A DNA stretch of 64,000 bases, taken from Coix lacryma-jobi var. lacryma-jobi. Its lineage: Eukaryota; Streptophyta; Magnoliopsida; Poales; Poaceae. Below are positions 53,845 to 63,608 of the stretch, one piece after another. How positions within the stretch are numbered: the first letter of the stretch is position 1; every line of letters begins with the position of its first letter. The stretch lies in assembly GCA_009763385.1 (NCBI GenBank), contig CM019824.1:152774305-152838304 (forward strand), given 5' to 3'. The position numbers and the translations under genes were made by a program. Under the pieces are notes generated by a model, which was not told where the DNA came from, made no database searches, and saw nothing but the letters and a program-made list of their open reading frames with translations.

Positions 53845-54203
53845 AATAGAAGCAAGCCCTACGGCCAATCCAGCAGCAATAACGGAAGCAGCAGCAATTA
53901 GTGGATTCATGGTGAGTTCCTCGTGTCAAAAAAAAAAGAAATGGTTAAGGATACAATCAACCAAGAAATTATTACTTCCAACTTCTAAGCTCTATCGGGT
54001 AGAAGTAACTAATAAGTACAAATAAATGATAATCGAAATCGTTCGAATTAGTTCGAGATCTCGTTTTTAGTTTCTAATCATTAGAGGTTTGTTTAAATCC
54101 ATATGATTCTCATTATTCTATTTCTCTTTCTTTTCAACCAATCACTCTTTTATTCCATCCTTTTTTTACTCTTCGATATCTTTGAGTTCCCATTTTTTCC
54201 CCT
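53845..54203 (-). pseudogene. atpH: nuclear insertion of chloroplast DNA with the 5' end of atpH
   Basis: On the minus strand ATG 53910 begins MNPLIAAASVIAAGLAVGLA and continues to SIGPG, the N-terminus of the chloroplast ATP synthase c subunit (CF0 subunit III). It then breaks off at 53845. Upstream (53911-54203) is AT-rich sequence with a poly(A) run and TTTTTACTCTTCGATATCTT, consistent with the atpI-atpH spacer. Only about 22 of roughly 81 codons remain, so it cannot function. The next transposon starts directly at its far end. Confidence 0.88.
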
Positions 54204-54206
54204 TCA

Positions 54207-55065
54207 TAGCATCTCCAACAACTCCCAATAATTCACTTGGTATATCTTGTGTTATAGCAACTTGGTATTTTATTTCCCAAGTGAAAAAAAGCTATCTCCA
54301 ACAACTTGGTATTCCAACTTGGTAAAACTAGAGGATGATAGATGGGACCCGCATGTCATTGCCTACTTCTTCCCCACTGTGCAGCTCCTCCACGCGAATT
54401 AAGAACAGAACACGACGTTGACCAGCGGGGTGGAAATTTTGACTCGCGATTTCTCGACAACGGCTGCACCAAATCGAGTGAGGTTTGATCCTACGCGATC
54501 GTAACGAAAAAGCGAAACTTTTGAGCATTCCCCATCAAAATATTGAGCACTGTAGGGTACTCGACCACGAGGACGAACGAGGCGGCACCTCCGCGAGCGC
54601 GGCCACCTCCGCGAGCGCCTGCGCGGCCAATCCTCCACGAGCGCTTGCGCGGTGCTGGCGAGCGGGCGATCCTGCCCCCGGCGTGGCCATCGAATTCTCG
54701 TGCTCCTCCGTGCCTCCCGCGCGCTGCCCGACGGCAACGCGACGCTTCCAGTATCCACCTTCCTCGGCTCCTCCCGCAATCCAGAAACCGACGGACACTC
54801 CTCCCCCTCCATCACCGCGCACCCCGAGGACAAAGACGACGGTGACTCGTACGTTTCCGCTTCCTCCATGGCCGACGGCCCGTCGCCCTGCGATCTCCAC
54901 GCTGACGGCGATACGCGCGCGGATGTTTACGCGCGCGGACGGTCCTTTTTTCCAAGTTGGGAAAATACCAAGTGGATATACCAAGTTGTTGGAGATGAGA
55001 TTTTGTGTTTTTGCCAAAAAAAAATATAGAATACCAAGTTGATATTGGGAGTTGTTGGAGATGCT
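54207..55065. mobile_element. GC-rich foldback element, relative of the one at 18900
   Basis: Ends AGCATCTCCAACAACTCCCA and TGGGAGTTGTTGGAGATGCT form inverted repeats. A second internal pair (CTCCAACAACTTGGTATTCC / ATACCAAGTTGTTGGAGATG) lies inside. The core (54540-54950) is GC-rich. The right core (GTTTACGCGCGCGGACGG) and its translation, RMFTRADGPFFQV with a later FCVFAKKKYRI, match the minus-strand translation at 18918-19060 (RIFTRAERVFSQV, FCVFTKNYRI). No clear TSD was found. Confidence 0.7.
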
Positions 55066-55129
55066 GAGGTGAAGCACCCGTTACAACGAAGTCCATGCAG
55101 TGTGTACGTAGCATTTTTTTAGTAACTTT

Positions 55130-55570
55130 CACTAGTACAGAAACATGCTTTAGCCCCGGTTTGGAAAACCAACCGGGGCTAGCAATCCAGGGGAGCCTTT
55201 AGTCCCAGGTGCTTTCAACCGGGCTCTGAGTGCTCCCAACCGGGGCTAAAGGCTCCCACGAGAAAAAAATAAATATGCGTTTCTGAGATTCAAACTCAGC
55301 ACATCTCGCCTCACGCACGCTTACCAACTGAGCTACACAACACATGTGATATAGTTCTGGACGTTTTCCTTTTGAATTCACTTGGGAAGGACCTTTAGTC
55401 CCGGTTGATAACACCAACCGAGACTAAAAGGATCTAAGGTCACCCTTTAATCCCGGTTGGTATTACCAACCGGGACTAAAGGTTTGGGGACCTTTAGTTC
55501 GGGTTAGTAATACCAAGCCAAGACTAGAGCTCAGTTAATAGATCGTCCAAAGGCCTATTATGTTGTAGTG
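55130..55570. mobile_element. non-autonomous CACTA element, TSD TTT
   Basis: It starts CACTAGTACAGAAA and ends TATTATGTTGTAGTG, with TTT on each side (55127-55129, 55571-55573). Subterminal repeats GGTTTGGAAAACCAACCGGGG and CCCGGTTGGTATTACCAACC are typical of CACTA elements of grasses. At 441 bp it has no transposase. Confidence 0.9.
55280..55345 (-). other. tRNA-like remnant inside the CACTA element
   Basis: The minus strand has TAGCTCAGTTGGTAAGCGTG (A box, about 55335-55316) and CTGAGTTTGAATCTCAG (B box and T arm, about 55299-55283). The T-arm stem CTGAG/CTCAG is perfect. No acceptor stem closes, so it is a fossil, not a working tRNA. Confidence 0.65.
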
Positions 55571-55573
55571 TTT

Positions 55574-55836
55574 GTATATGTAGCATTAGTGTTCATATTT
55601 TTTTTCCCACTTAAGTTAGTTGTTCGTGCACTCGTGGGGCTGCTGGGCTGCCGCCTACTTAGACTGCCCTTTTGTTGCATTGTTATCCTCTTAGCTCGAT
55701 CTGCGCAGCGCAGCAGAGGCTGTTTATGGCTCCCCATGAAGTATGAACGAAGGCATGCATGTGCCCGGCGACCTCATTCCCTGCTAAGCGCTAACCTAGC
55801 ATGGGTTTTGACCAGTTTGACCTGAATCCTTGATAA
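55574..55836. other. intergenic, nothing recognised
   Basis: One 85-codon hydrophobic ORF (55568-55825) without a domain or context. Not taken as a gene. Confidence 0.35.
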
Positions 55837-55851
55837 TTTTTTTTTCAAAGG
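55837..55851 (-). mobile_element. ultra-truncated retroposon tail (15 bp) with 13-bp TSD
   Basis: GAATCCTTGATAA at 55824-55836 and 55852-55864 flanks a poly(T) run plus CAAAGG. Read on the minus strand this is CCTTTG followed by poly(A). Confidence 0.75.
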
Positions 55852-56026
55852 GAATCCTTGATAAAATTTGACCGGTCAAACTAACTCACACCTCGGCCAT
55901 CGCTTAGATTTTTTTGTGGTGAACCGGTGTGTGATGCTGCTGCTTGGAAACACAAACCAATGGAGTTTGTATTATTATCATCAAGTTCGTCTCAGGACCA
56001 CTGCACGGTGCAGATATGCTTGTTAA

Positions 56027-56255
56027 GGCCTTGTTTAGATGCACCCATTTTGCAAAATTTTCTATCACATCAATGTTTGGAAGCATGTATGAAGCATTAA
56101 ATGTAGATAAAAAAATAACTAATTGTACTTTTAGTATGTACATATCGAGACGAATCTTTTGAGTCTAGTTGGTCCATATTTGGACAAAGTTTGTCAAATA
56201 ACAACGAAAATGCTACAAGATTTTTTTTTCAAAATTGGTGCATCTAAACCAGGCC
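56027..56255. mobile_element. MITE with GGCCTTGTTTAGATGCACC ends, TSD TAA
   Basis: Inverted ends GGCCTTGTTTAGATGCACC and GGTGCATCTAAACCAGGCC are flanked by TAA (56024-56026 and 56256-56258). The 229-bp element belongs to the abundant panicoid MITE family also seen at 19933 and 25529. The TWA-type duplication suggests PIF/Harbinger mobilisation. Confidence 0.9.
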
Positions 56256-56258
56256 TAA

Positions 56259-57419
56259 GTCATGAACCACCGAGCCGTGCAGCAGGTGGCGGGTGCAGCT
56301 TGCAGTCGTGGAACGGCGTCGGCACCTTTGGAGTGAATCGGCCGGCCCCGCCAGGCGCCAGGCGCCAGCAAAATTGCAAGATGAAGGATCCGCGGCGAGA
56401 TTGGGTTGTTGGGACTGGCTCGAGCAGCAGCTCTGCGCGCATCGATCTTCATGTCGGAATTGCATGCATGCATGCGCCACCCCCTGGGAACAAGGGCGGC
56501 ATCAGCTGCTCCCTCCACTCCACACGCTCGTCCTCTTCCTCTCGGTGTTCACGCGCGCACCGAAAACACAATACCGCAACCGCATGCGTCCGCCGGCCCT
56601 ATCTCCCATCGTCTATATTCGCTTCAAGATTTGTGCGGAAATGCGATGTGCGAATCTCAGAGCAGTGTCATGCGGACCCAATACATTGCACGAATCTTAG
56701 AGCAGTGTCAGTCGTCGGATAGGGCCTGCGGCCGCTTGCCGTTATGGAAAAAACGGGCTGCGTGACGCGCGCACCAGCCGCTGGGCCCCTGTGGCCGCAG
56801 ATCCAGATTTGCAGAGCCCTCGTGACCCATGATTTGTGCGAGGCGGTTTGCTGGATGATACTCCTGCTACTGCAGTTTTAGTGCCCATGGCGGTGGCTTC
56901 GATCGTTTGAGCTATTTAGCCAGAGTTAATATTACTTCTCATTTATAAAATACTGTTTTTCTTTTATAATAAATTGGTCCTACGAAACAGCCACAGCCAC
57001 GATAGTTCCTACCGAACAGAGCCTACAGAAGTGCGATGACTGAGTGGCTTCGTGTAGCAGGGCAACAACACGTGAAACATGGAGTGCCGCTGTACCAGAC
57101 GTGTTGTAGCTTTATTTCCCGGATAGAGTGGTTACTAGGATAGGATTGTTAACGGCATGGACGGTTTGGTCTAGAACGGTTTGACCTACTTGTAGTAGGC
57201 ATAGAGCCATAGGGGGAGTTGCTTGGGTCGTAGCAGGTCGTCGTCGTCGTCGTCTAGGTGGACAGGATCCCGTGATTCGGGCCAACATTCTTCGGAGTGG
57301 ATGTGGATTGGAGGTCACTCAAGTCCCGTGCCTTTTGTTGCATAGGGAAGGAAGGTCGTCCTCAACTTCAGGAATGGTGTCTGCAGAGTGAGCCGTTACA
57401 GGTTTTGAGACTATCTGCA
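56259..57419. other. intergenic, no supported gene
   Basis: Several overlapping ORFs (56159-56765) are shadows of one GC-rich stretch. There is no domain or splice pattern. A short (GTC)n run lies near 57238. ATCTTAGAGCAGTGTCA-like wording occurs twice (56656, 56695). Confidence 0.4.
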
Positions 57420-57725
57420 CTCGTCATCCTCCATATTCATCCTCTAAAAGTAATATTCCGTCCTGTTCATCAAGATTTTCCCCTCTATATCACTTTCTCC
57501 CGCACTCATTCATCCTCTATATCTCATACTCTATATTAACTCTCAATAATAGCGCTACTTGTCATCTTCTACAAATTTTCTTAAAATATATCCATGTGAG
57601 ATCTTATTTTGAAGAATTTATTGAAATAAATTTAATGGTGCAATCGGAATTTAATTTGGTTTTTTAGTTTGCGAGTTATAACATTTTTAGTTTGTTAAAA
57701 TAGTGGGGCCCATGCTGAATACTCT
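57420..57725. mobile_element. single arm of the foldback family seen at 38556
   Basis: It shares CTCTATATCACTTTCTCCCG, CATCCATGTGAGATCTTATT-like sequence, GAATTTAATTTGG and AAAATAGTGGGGCCCA with the arms at 38556-38823 and 39244-39481. No inverted partner was found nearby. Confidence 0.7.
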
Positions 57726-57959
57726 CACCTCTCTCCTCTCTCTTCTACTGCATACACATAGAGCGTGTCCGCTATCCCGCTACCTATGGCGGCTCCGCTC
57801 AGATACAGTTATCATTTGCCGTAGCCGCTGCAGGAGAGTTTTTAGGGTATATGCTTACTTCAGGATAGGATAGAGGTAGCTGTTAGTCTCATTCTCCTCA
57901 CTCCTCGGTCCTCCCCTTGACCCCTTGAAACAAAAATCCAAAGGCACGTACAAACAAGA

Positions 57960-58235
57960 AATACTATATTGAATAAATAGGTTCATAGAGTTGTCCCTCT
58001 CTCTTTGAATAAATAGATTTATAAAATTATCTTAAGTTAAACTTTTTAAACTTTGATCGAATTTTAAAAAAACAATCAAAATTGATGTTATCAAATTCGT
58101 ATCATTAGATGTCATAGAATATATTTTCATAATATGTCTATTTTATATCGTAGATGTTATTACTCTTTTCTATAAAGTTTATTAAAGTTTAACAAATTTG
58201 ACTGATACGAATTGTAGAAATTGATTCTTTCAGGA
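57960..58235. mobile_element. degenerate Stowaway-like MITE
   Basis: AT-rich stretch with ATAGAGTTGTCCC, CTTAAGTTAAACTTTTTAAA and a right end AATTGATTCTTTCAGGAACT. It matches the half MITE at 37901 (GAATCAATTCCTAGAGTTGT, CTTAAGTCAAACTTTTTAAA). Confidence 0.6.
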
Positions 58236-58287
58236 ACTGAGCGAGGATACAAAAACATGCTATCTCATGTACTACTCATGTGCGGCA

Positions 58288-58531
58288 TTGCAAGGCGCTA
58301 GCTACATTTGCGGCGGACTCAGGGGCAGACGTGGCGGAGGTGCCATGATAGTGCAGCCATTAGATGCATGTTGGTTGTTTTTAGAACGTAAGTAGTCAGC
58401 TTTAGTTTCTTTTTCACATCTAGTTTGATAGTCTGTCAAATCTAGGAGGTTGTTTTTTTGCGCGTGTAATTCTCCTTCTCCTTATTAATATAAGCCAGAC
58501 TTGATCCGTGATCTTTCAAAAAAAAAAAAAA
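58288..58531 (+). mobile_element. 5'-truncated LINE 3' end with poly(A) and 14-bp TSD
   Basis: ACTCATGTGCGGCA occurs at 58274-58287 and 58532-58545. The insert ends TTCTCCTTATTAATATAAGC ... GATCTTTC and a poly(A) run. The TTAATATAA-type 3' end is seen in grass LINEs. No coding part remains. Confidence 0.85.
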
Positions 58532-58957
58532 ACTCATGTGCGGCAAACATTGGACTGTGGCCTAGTTGTTGATTGGAGGAAATACTGGAGCGAGAGGCAG
58601 GCCTGATGCTAGGGAAGCAACCCAAATTGGGCCCAATATGTACTCAATCACTCATGTTTTTAGGAGCCAAACTGCTCCGTTGTGTCATGCATGGTCTAGT
58701 ATGTTATTTTTTCCCCCAGCAACATTACAACACACACGCCCACAAAGTGTTAACGCGATGTCCCAGCATCACCTTCACGAATCCGACAGGAAACAGCCTC
58801 TTGCACCGGGTTACTTCTTGGTCTGGCCGGGGGGCTTAGTATGCACCAACAAAAATGCCAAGAGGTATAAATCACGCCTGTAATCTATCCACATGGTGCT
58901 CAGGTCAGTCCACGTTACTATACACAGCAACTCAGCAAGTAGGAGTGCATTGCTACT

Positions 58958-61900
58958 TCAAGCAACAACATTGGTCAGGGCATCAAGCACTTGTTGTCGG
59001 GTGGGCAGCGCAGGAATAGCGCCTCTCTCTGTCACAGTGAGAGCTCCACAGACGTTTGCAAACTTCAGGGCTTCTCTCAACCGACCTTCGTCCTGTTTCA
59101 GCCACAAGGAAAATATGAGTGGTCTCAAAGCACCACTGCATAGTTCAGTTTGTGTGCAAAACAAGAAATACTAAGGGAGCCTGAAAAACAAAAATGCCCC
59201 AACAACTAGCAAGGACAAGTAGCATTTGTTTGTGTATGCCTGGGGTGCCAACTACCCGTGCATCAGCCAGCATGTTGCCTATCTCAATAGACAAGTACTG
59301 AGACTTTATACATTCTTCGAATTGTTTATCTAGACATTCTCTATATTAGCAAGCACCAAGTGACAAAGCAACATGCCTCCCATGTAAGAGAGCATGCCTA
59401 CCATTTGCAACGTTAGCGTTCCTTCAAGCCTCAAGGAACCCGGATTGGTGCTTCCTTTCTTAAGGTGCAAACTAGGTGGTTTTAATGATAAAAAATTATG
59501 AAATGTGACATGGCGAACTTGGATTCAACTTAAGTACAAAATCCATAGAGTTCTTTTCATGTGCATCTGCCCTTTTTTAAACATGGACTTTACATGACCC
59601 TATTCTTTAAATTCAAAGCCCAAGATCCAGGTATAGGTATAATTGAACAATATTTATTCTTGCTACAGCTTGCAAATTTGTAGCATCTGGGAATTGGGAG
59701 ATTTTAGTACTTGTAGATAAGAGAAAGGTGAGATTGGTATACAAATGCTAAAATTCTCTTCAGATACACAGCTTTCAGCAGATTCAGTACGCCTTTCTCT
59801 GTAATTATCCAAATTAAATATCTTTTACTCTGTGAAGAACTAAATGTATACTAAACATAAGTGTCATTTTAGGTCATACGAAAAATTATTTCATGCATCC
59901 ATCTGTAGTAAAAACATTGAGGACGGTGCTTAGCTGACAGCAGGAACACCTGAAACATAGTTTCACCTACTTCCTGAAAGGAGATAACAAAGCAAGTGTA
60001 GTCTCATGTTCTTTAGGTTCTAGTCATACCTGGAGCAGTGAAAAGTCTGTGGCTAATTGAGATAGCACTCCAGCAACAAAGGCATCGCCAGCACCAGTTG
60101 TGTCAACAGCGCTTACCTTAAGTCCACCAACTTTACCACTAAAGTCCTGTTATTTCACAAGATGCACTGTAAACAACATTTTACAGATCTATGTACATAA
60201 GGCATTGTTAACAAGTAAACGTAACTAAGAATTTCAAAAACGTTGTTCACTAGAAATAAATAGTTTTGTTAAGATAATATCCAATGAAATGTGACTTTTT
60301 ATTCGACAAAAAATGTTTTTATGGTCACGGAGAAAGAAAAAAAAGGAAATGGTGCACTGAAGCAACAAATAATAATATTAACCCCTACATCATGTGTAAA
60401 ATTACCTTAGAGTAGTACCTACAGCCATCGGGACCTTCAGTGACAAGAAGCAACTTCAGGTTTGAGTGGATAAGTTTCTTTACAACAGCATCATCATAAG
60501 GATCCTCGCCATTTGTGAGAAAGGAAACCTCCTCTTCACTTATCTGTTTCAAAAGAGACACAAAATGTGCAAATCAACACAAGTTTTGCCTGTACAGCTG
60601 AACCATAATCTACAGACTTGCTACCTTGATAACATCAGCAGTTTCCCATATGCTTAGGATACCATCTCTAGCATCCTCAGCTGATGACCACAATGGAAGC
60701 CTCAAATTTGGATCGTATGAAACAAGTACTCCAGCATCTTTGGCAGCTTTGGCAGCTGCAATATGTGCAGTTTTACAGGGCTCAGTTATAAGACTTATCG
60801 AGCCATGGTGGAATATTTTTGCCTAGCATAGATAACAAGATTAGATTACATTAATTTTCCATGAATTGCATGATAGGAAATCAATAGTACTATAGTAGTT
60901 GAGACACATAGATATTGGAATGGCAACAGAATGCACTTCTATACCTTCCGTATAAGATCAAGGTCAAGTTCTTTTTCTTCAAGTAGCATATCAGCACTTG
61001 GATTTCGATAAAACATAAATTCACGTTCACCATCACTTCGGAGTGTCACAAATGCCAAAGCTGTTCTAGCATGAGGATCAAATAGTAATCCTTGATTATT
61101 TACATTATTCTGCTTCAATATATCAGCTAGCATGTAGCCAAATTCATCATCACCAACCTGCAAAGTAAAAAACTCAAGAAGAACAGAATTACATAATGAC
61201 AACAAACAAGACTTTTGTCTATTTTGAACACGAAAAAAGATAGGCTGCATGCTGCAAGCTATTACCAACAATTCAAATGAAACATGGTGGAGTCAAAGCA
61301 CTACTTTAAACATATGAGAACATAAAGGAGGTATTAACTAAATCCTATCATGTATTTTTCCTTTCAAAGGTTTCAAACAGAAAAACACACTGCTCATAAC
61401 CCCTTTTGTTTTGTTAAACAGTACAAATACAACAATTTTACCTTTCCAATGAAAGCTGAAGAGCCACCAAGACGAGCTATTCCAACTGCAACATTGGCAG
61501 GTGCACCCCCAGGAGCCTTCTTGAAGGCAGGTGCTTCTGCCAGTGACAAGCCATTGACAGTTGGGACGAAGTCAATTAGCAGTTCACCAAAGCATACCAC
61601 ATGTGGAGAATCGCTCATTTCAGGGACACCATCAATGTTTAAGCTTGCCTTTGTCCAAACTAAGGTTGAAAATTGAATCAAACAAGAACCAAATCAGATA
61701 TTCTTGCTTTGGCAGCATCATATCTAAATTGACAAAATGCCAACTAAAAAGCTAAGCGTCTTTCTGTTTCTGCAAACATTGTAAAATGAGTGACCACTGA
61801 GCTATCCATAATGATCCCTGATATGGATATCAATGCACATGAAAGCCATGGAGTAAAATCAAGTCCAACACATACAAAAAGAAGAATTAAAAAAAAAGAA

Positions 61901-62698
61901 ATCTGAAGAATCAACCAAAAGGCTGATCAGGCAGCCAAGATAAGGTAAGGAAATATCCCTGCAGTTATAATAACTAATTAGAACTGCAAGCCAACAAGTT
62001 ATTGTTAGCATAAGTGAACTCCTTGCATAAAGAAAAGGATGCGGCCCTTGCTAACAACTTAACATAGCCTTTTTGGAGCATAAAACTGTTTTCTCATGTT
62101 CATATAGACGCCAGAATCAAATGGAAAACCCAGTTGAACCTGGCAATTTAAATGTAACACCAATACCGATTCTAACATCATATCTCAACTCAAACATAAA
62201 ACTGGGCGAATTAGCCATCTCAACACGGGCCAGGAAATTGTGCACACAAGATTCTCATAAAGACAAAATTCTGAGAAATGCACATGGGACTGATTTGAAC
62301 GGAAATCGTGTGGCTGACGACCACTAATACATGATACACCTAGCTCATATTTCAAGTACCATCCCCATTCCTCAAGTTGCCGAAGCCCAACTGCTAGAAT
62401 GTTGCTACAAAAATAGCACACTCTTAAATGCATGATCCCAATGCTAAGAGTAGCAGCTAACTGTAAGATAACAACATGTGCAGATATGCAAGCGGAGAAC
62501 GATCTTAAAAGTGAGCGTGCAAAGCACTCTCACGCGGCACCGAGTACCTGCGCGTGTCCGCAGCGGCGCGGCAGAGACGAGGCCGCCGCGGGGCCTCGCG
62601 ACGGCGGGGAGGGAGCGCCTGCCGCCGGCGTGAGAGGGGGACGACGACGGGAGGCGGCAGAACAGCGCGCAGGCCGGCGCCGCAGCGTGGGGAGCCAT
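58958..62698 (-). CDS. FRK3: plastid-type fructokinase (pfkB family), seven exons
   Basis: The exons on the minus strand are 62698-62548, 61659-61442, 61157-60945, 60822-60625, 60543-60406, 60146-60030 and 59092-58958. All introns are GT-AG and phases agree, giving 1,170 nt and 389 residues. Exon 1 encodes a Ser/Ala/Arg-rich transit-peptide-like leader (MAPHAAAPACALFCRLPSSS). The kinase domain starts VVCFGELLIDFVPT. It has the sugar-binding GGAPANVAVGIARLGG, FMFYRNPSADMLL, SYDPNLRLPLW and the pfkB signature DTTGAGDAFVAG with the catalytic Asp and anion hole. It ends GAIPALPTRQQVLDALTNVVA. The enzyme phosphorylates fructose with ATP to fructose 6-phosphate (EC 2.7.1.4). Wording is closest, from memory, to plant plastid fructokinases such as Arabidopsis At1g66430; the symbol is by that analogy. 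An internal Met (61618) could start a cytosolic form if exon 1 is skipped. Confidence 0.93.
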
Positions 62699-62960
62699 GC
62701 GGGATGCAGATGCGTGGAGAGTGGCCGCCGGCGGACTGGCGGAGGTGGGGTGGCGGAGGAAGCGAGGGGGAGCGAGCAAGCGCGTTGGTCAAGCTGCCGA
62801 GTGGGGGTTTTGGGCTGGGCAGCCGGCGTGCAGGTGCAGCTTGGCTGTTGGCGAGTGGAGTGGCCAGCTTGGCCTCGGTAGGGCTGGACCGTGCGAGTGC
62901 GATGGGCCGGCTCCATGCGCGTGTTTGTGTTAAAAGGCTTATAAAGCCTAATAAAGGTAT
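62699..62960 (-). promoter_or_regulatory. fructokinase 5' UTR and core promoter region
   Basis: Upstream of ATG 62698 is GC-rich sequence typical of grass 5' ends. A TATA-like AGGCTTTATAAGCC lies on the minus strand at about 62949-62936, some 240 bases before the ATG, which allows a leader of around 200 nt. No closer TATA candidate was seen. Confidence 0.5.
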
Positions 62961-62993
62961 GGTGGATGAATAATGCTGTGGGATTTGTTCCTC

Positions 62994-63020
62994 TCCGTTT
63001 TCCCTCAAAAAAAAAAAAAT
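62994..63020 (+). mobile_element. ultra-truncated retroposon tail (27 bp) with 10-bp TSD
   Basis: TTTGTTCCTC at 62984-62993 and 63021-63030 flanks an insert that ends TTTTCCCTC plus a poly(A) run. TCCCTC before poly(A) matches the tail at 37674-37690 (TCCCTCG). Confidence 0.7.
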
Positions 63021-63271
63021 TTTGTTCCTCCCCTTGTTCCGTGTGTCCTGTGTACCACGTCTGGTCTGGAGATATGTGCGGATACTGTACTGTGTTGGAC
63101 ACATAAAAACGGGTATCAATACATTTGTCATACGGAGTCCAAAACAACTTCTAGGTTTTGCAGCAAAAAAAAGACTTCTAACATTATTTTTGTTTTTGTT
63201 TTGTGATTAATTAATATTGCATATATGATTTTAAAGTTGGACCCTTCTATATTACAGCCGGCCTTAATTTA

Positions 63272-63608
63272 GGGGGTGTTGGAAGGTGAAAAGTTTTTTT
63301 TTGTAACATCGAATATTGCGGCACTAATTTAGCCTATTAAAAATAGTCTAATAAAAAACAAATTACATATTTTGTCTGGAAACCATGAGACGGATTTATT
63401 AAGACTAATTAATCCGTCATTAGTACATATTTACTGTAACATAACATTGTCAAATCATGGACTAATTAGGCTTAAAAATCGTCTCGCAAAGTTATTGCAA
63501 TCTGTGTAATTAATTATTTTTCTAGTCTATATTTAATACTCTATGCATGTGTTCAAACATTCGATGTGATAGGTGAAAAGTTTTTGAGTGAGGAACTAAA
63601 TACCCCCC
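63272..63608. mobile_element. Tourist-type MITE upstream of fructokinase, TSD TTA
   Basis: Ends GGGGGTGTT and (right) AATACCCCCC are flanked by TTA (63269-63271 and 63609-63611). Inverted GGTGAAAAGTTTTT / AAAACTTTTCACC pieces lie near both ends. It is 337 bp, noncoding, about 570 bases upstream of the fructokinase ATG and related to the fragment at 16925. Confidence 0.8.

Noticed and set aside
55280..55345. Functional tRNA gene
   Set aside because: The T arm and A box look good, but no acceptor stem or convincing anticodon arm forms and it is embedded in a CACTA element.
61850..61920. Poly(A) run with GAAGAAT repeats as another short retroposon tail
   Set aside because: The repeat is only 7 bp of low-complexity purine sequence in an intron and is likely chance.
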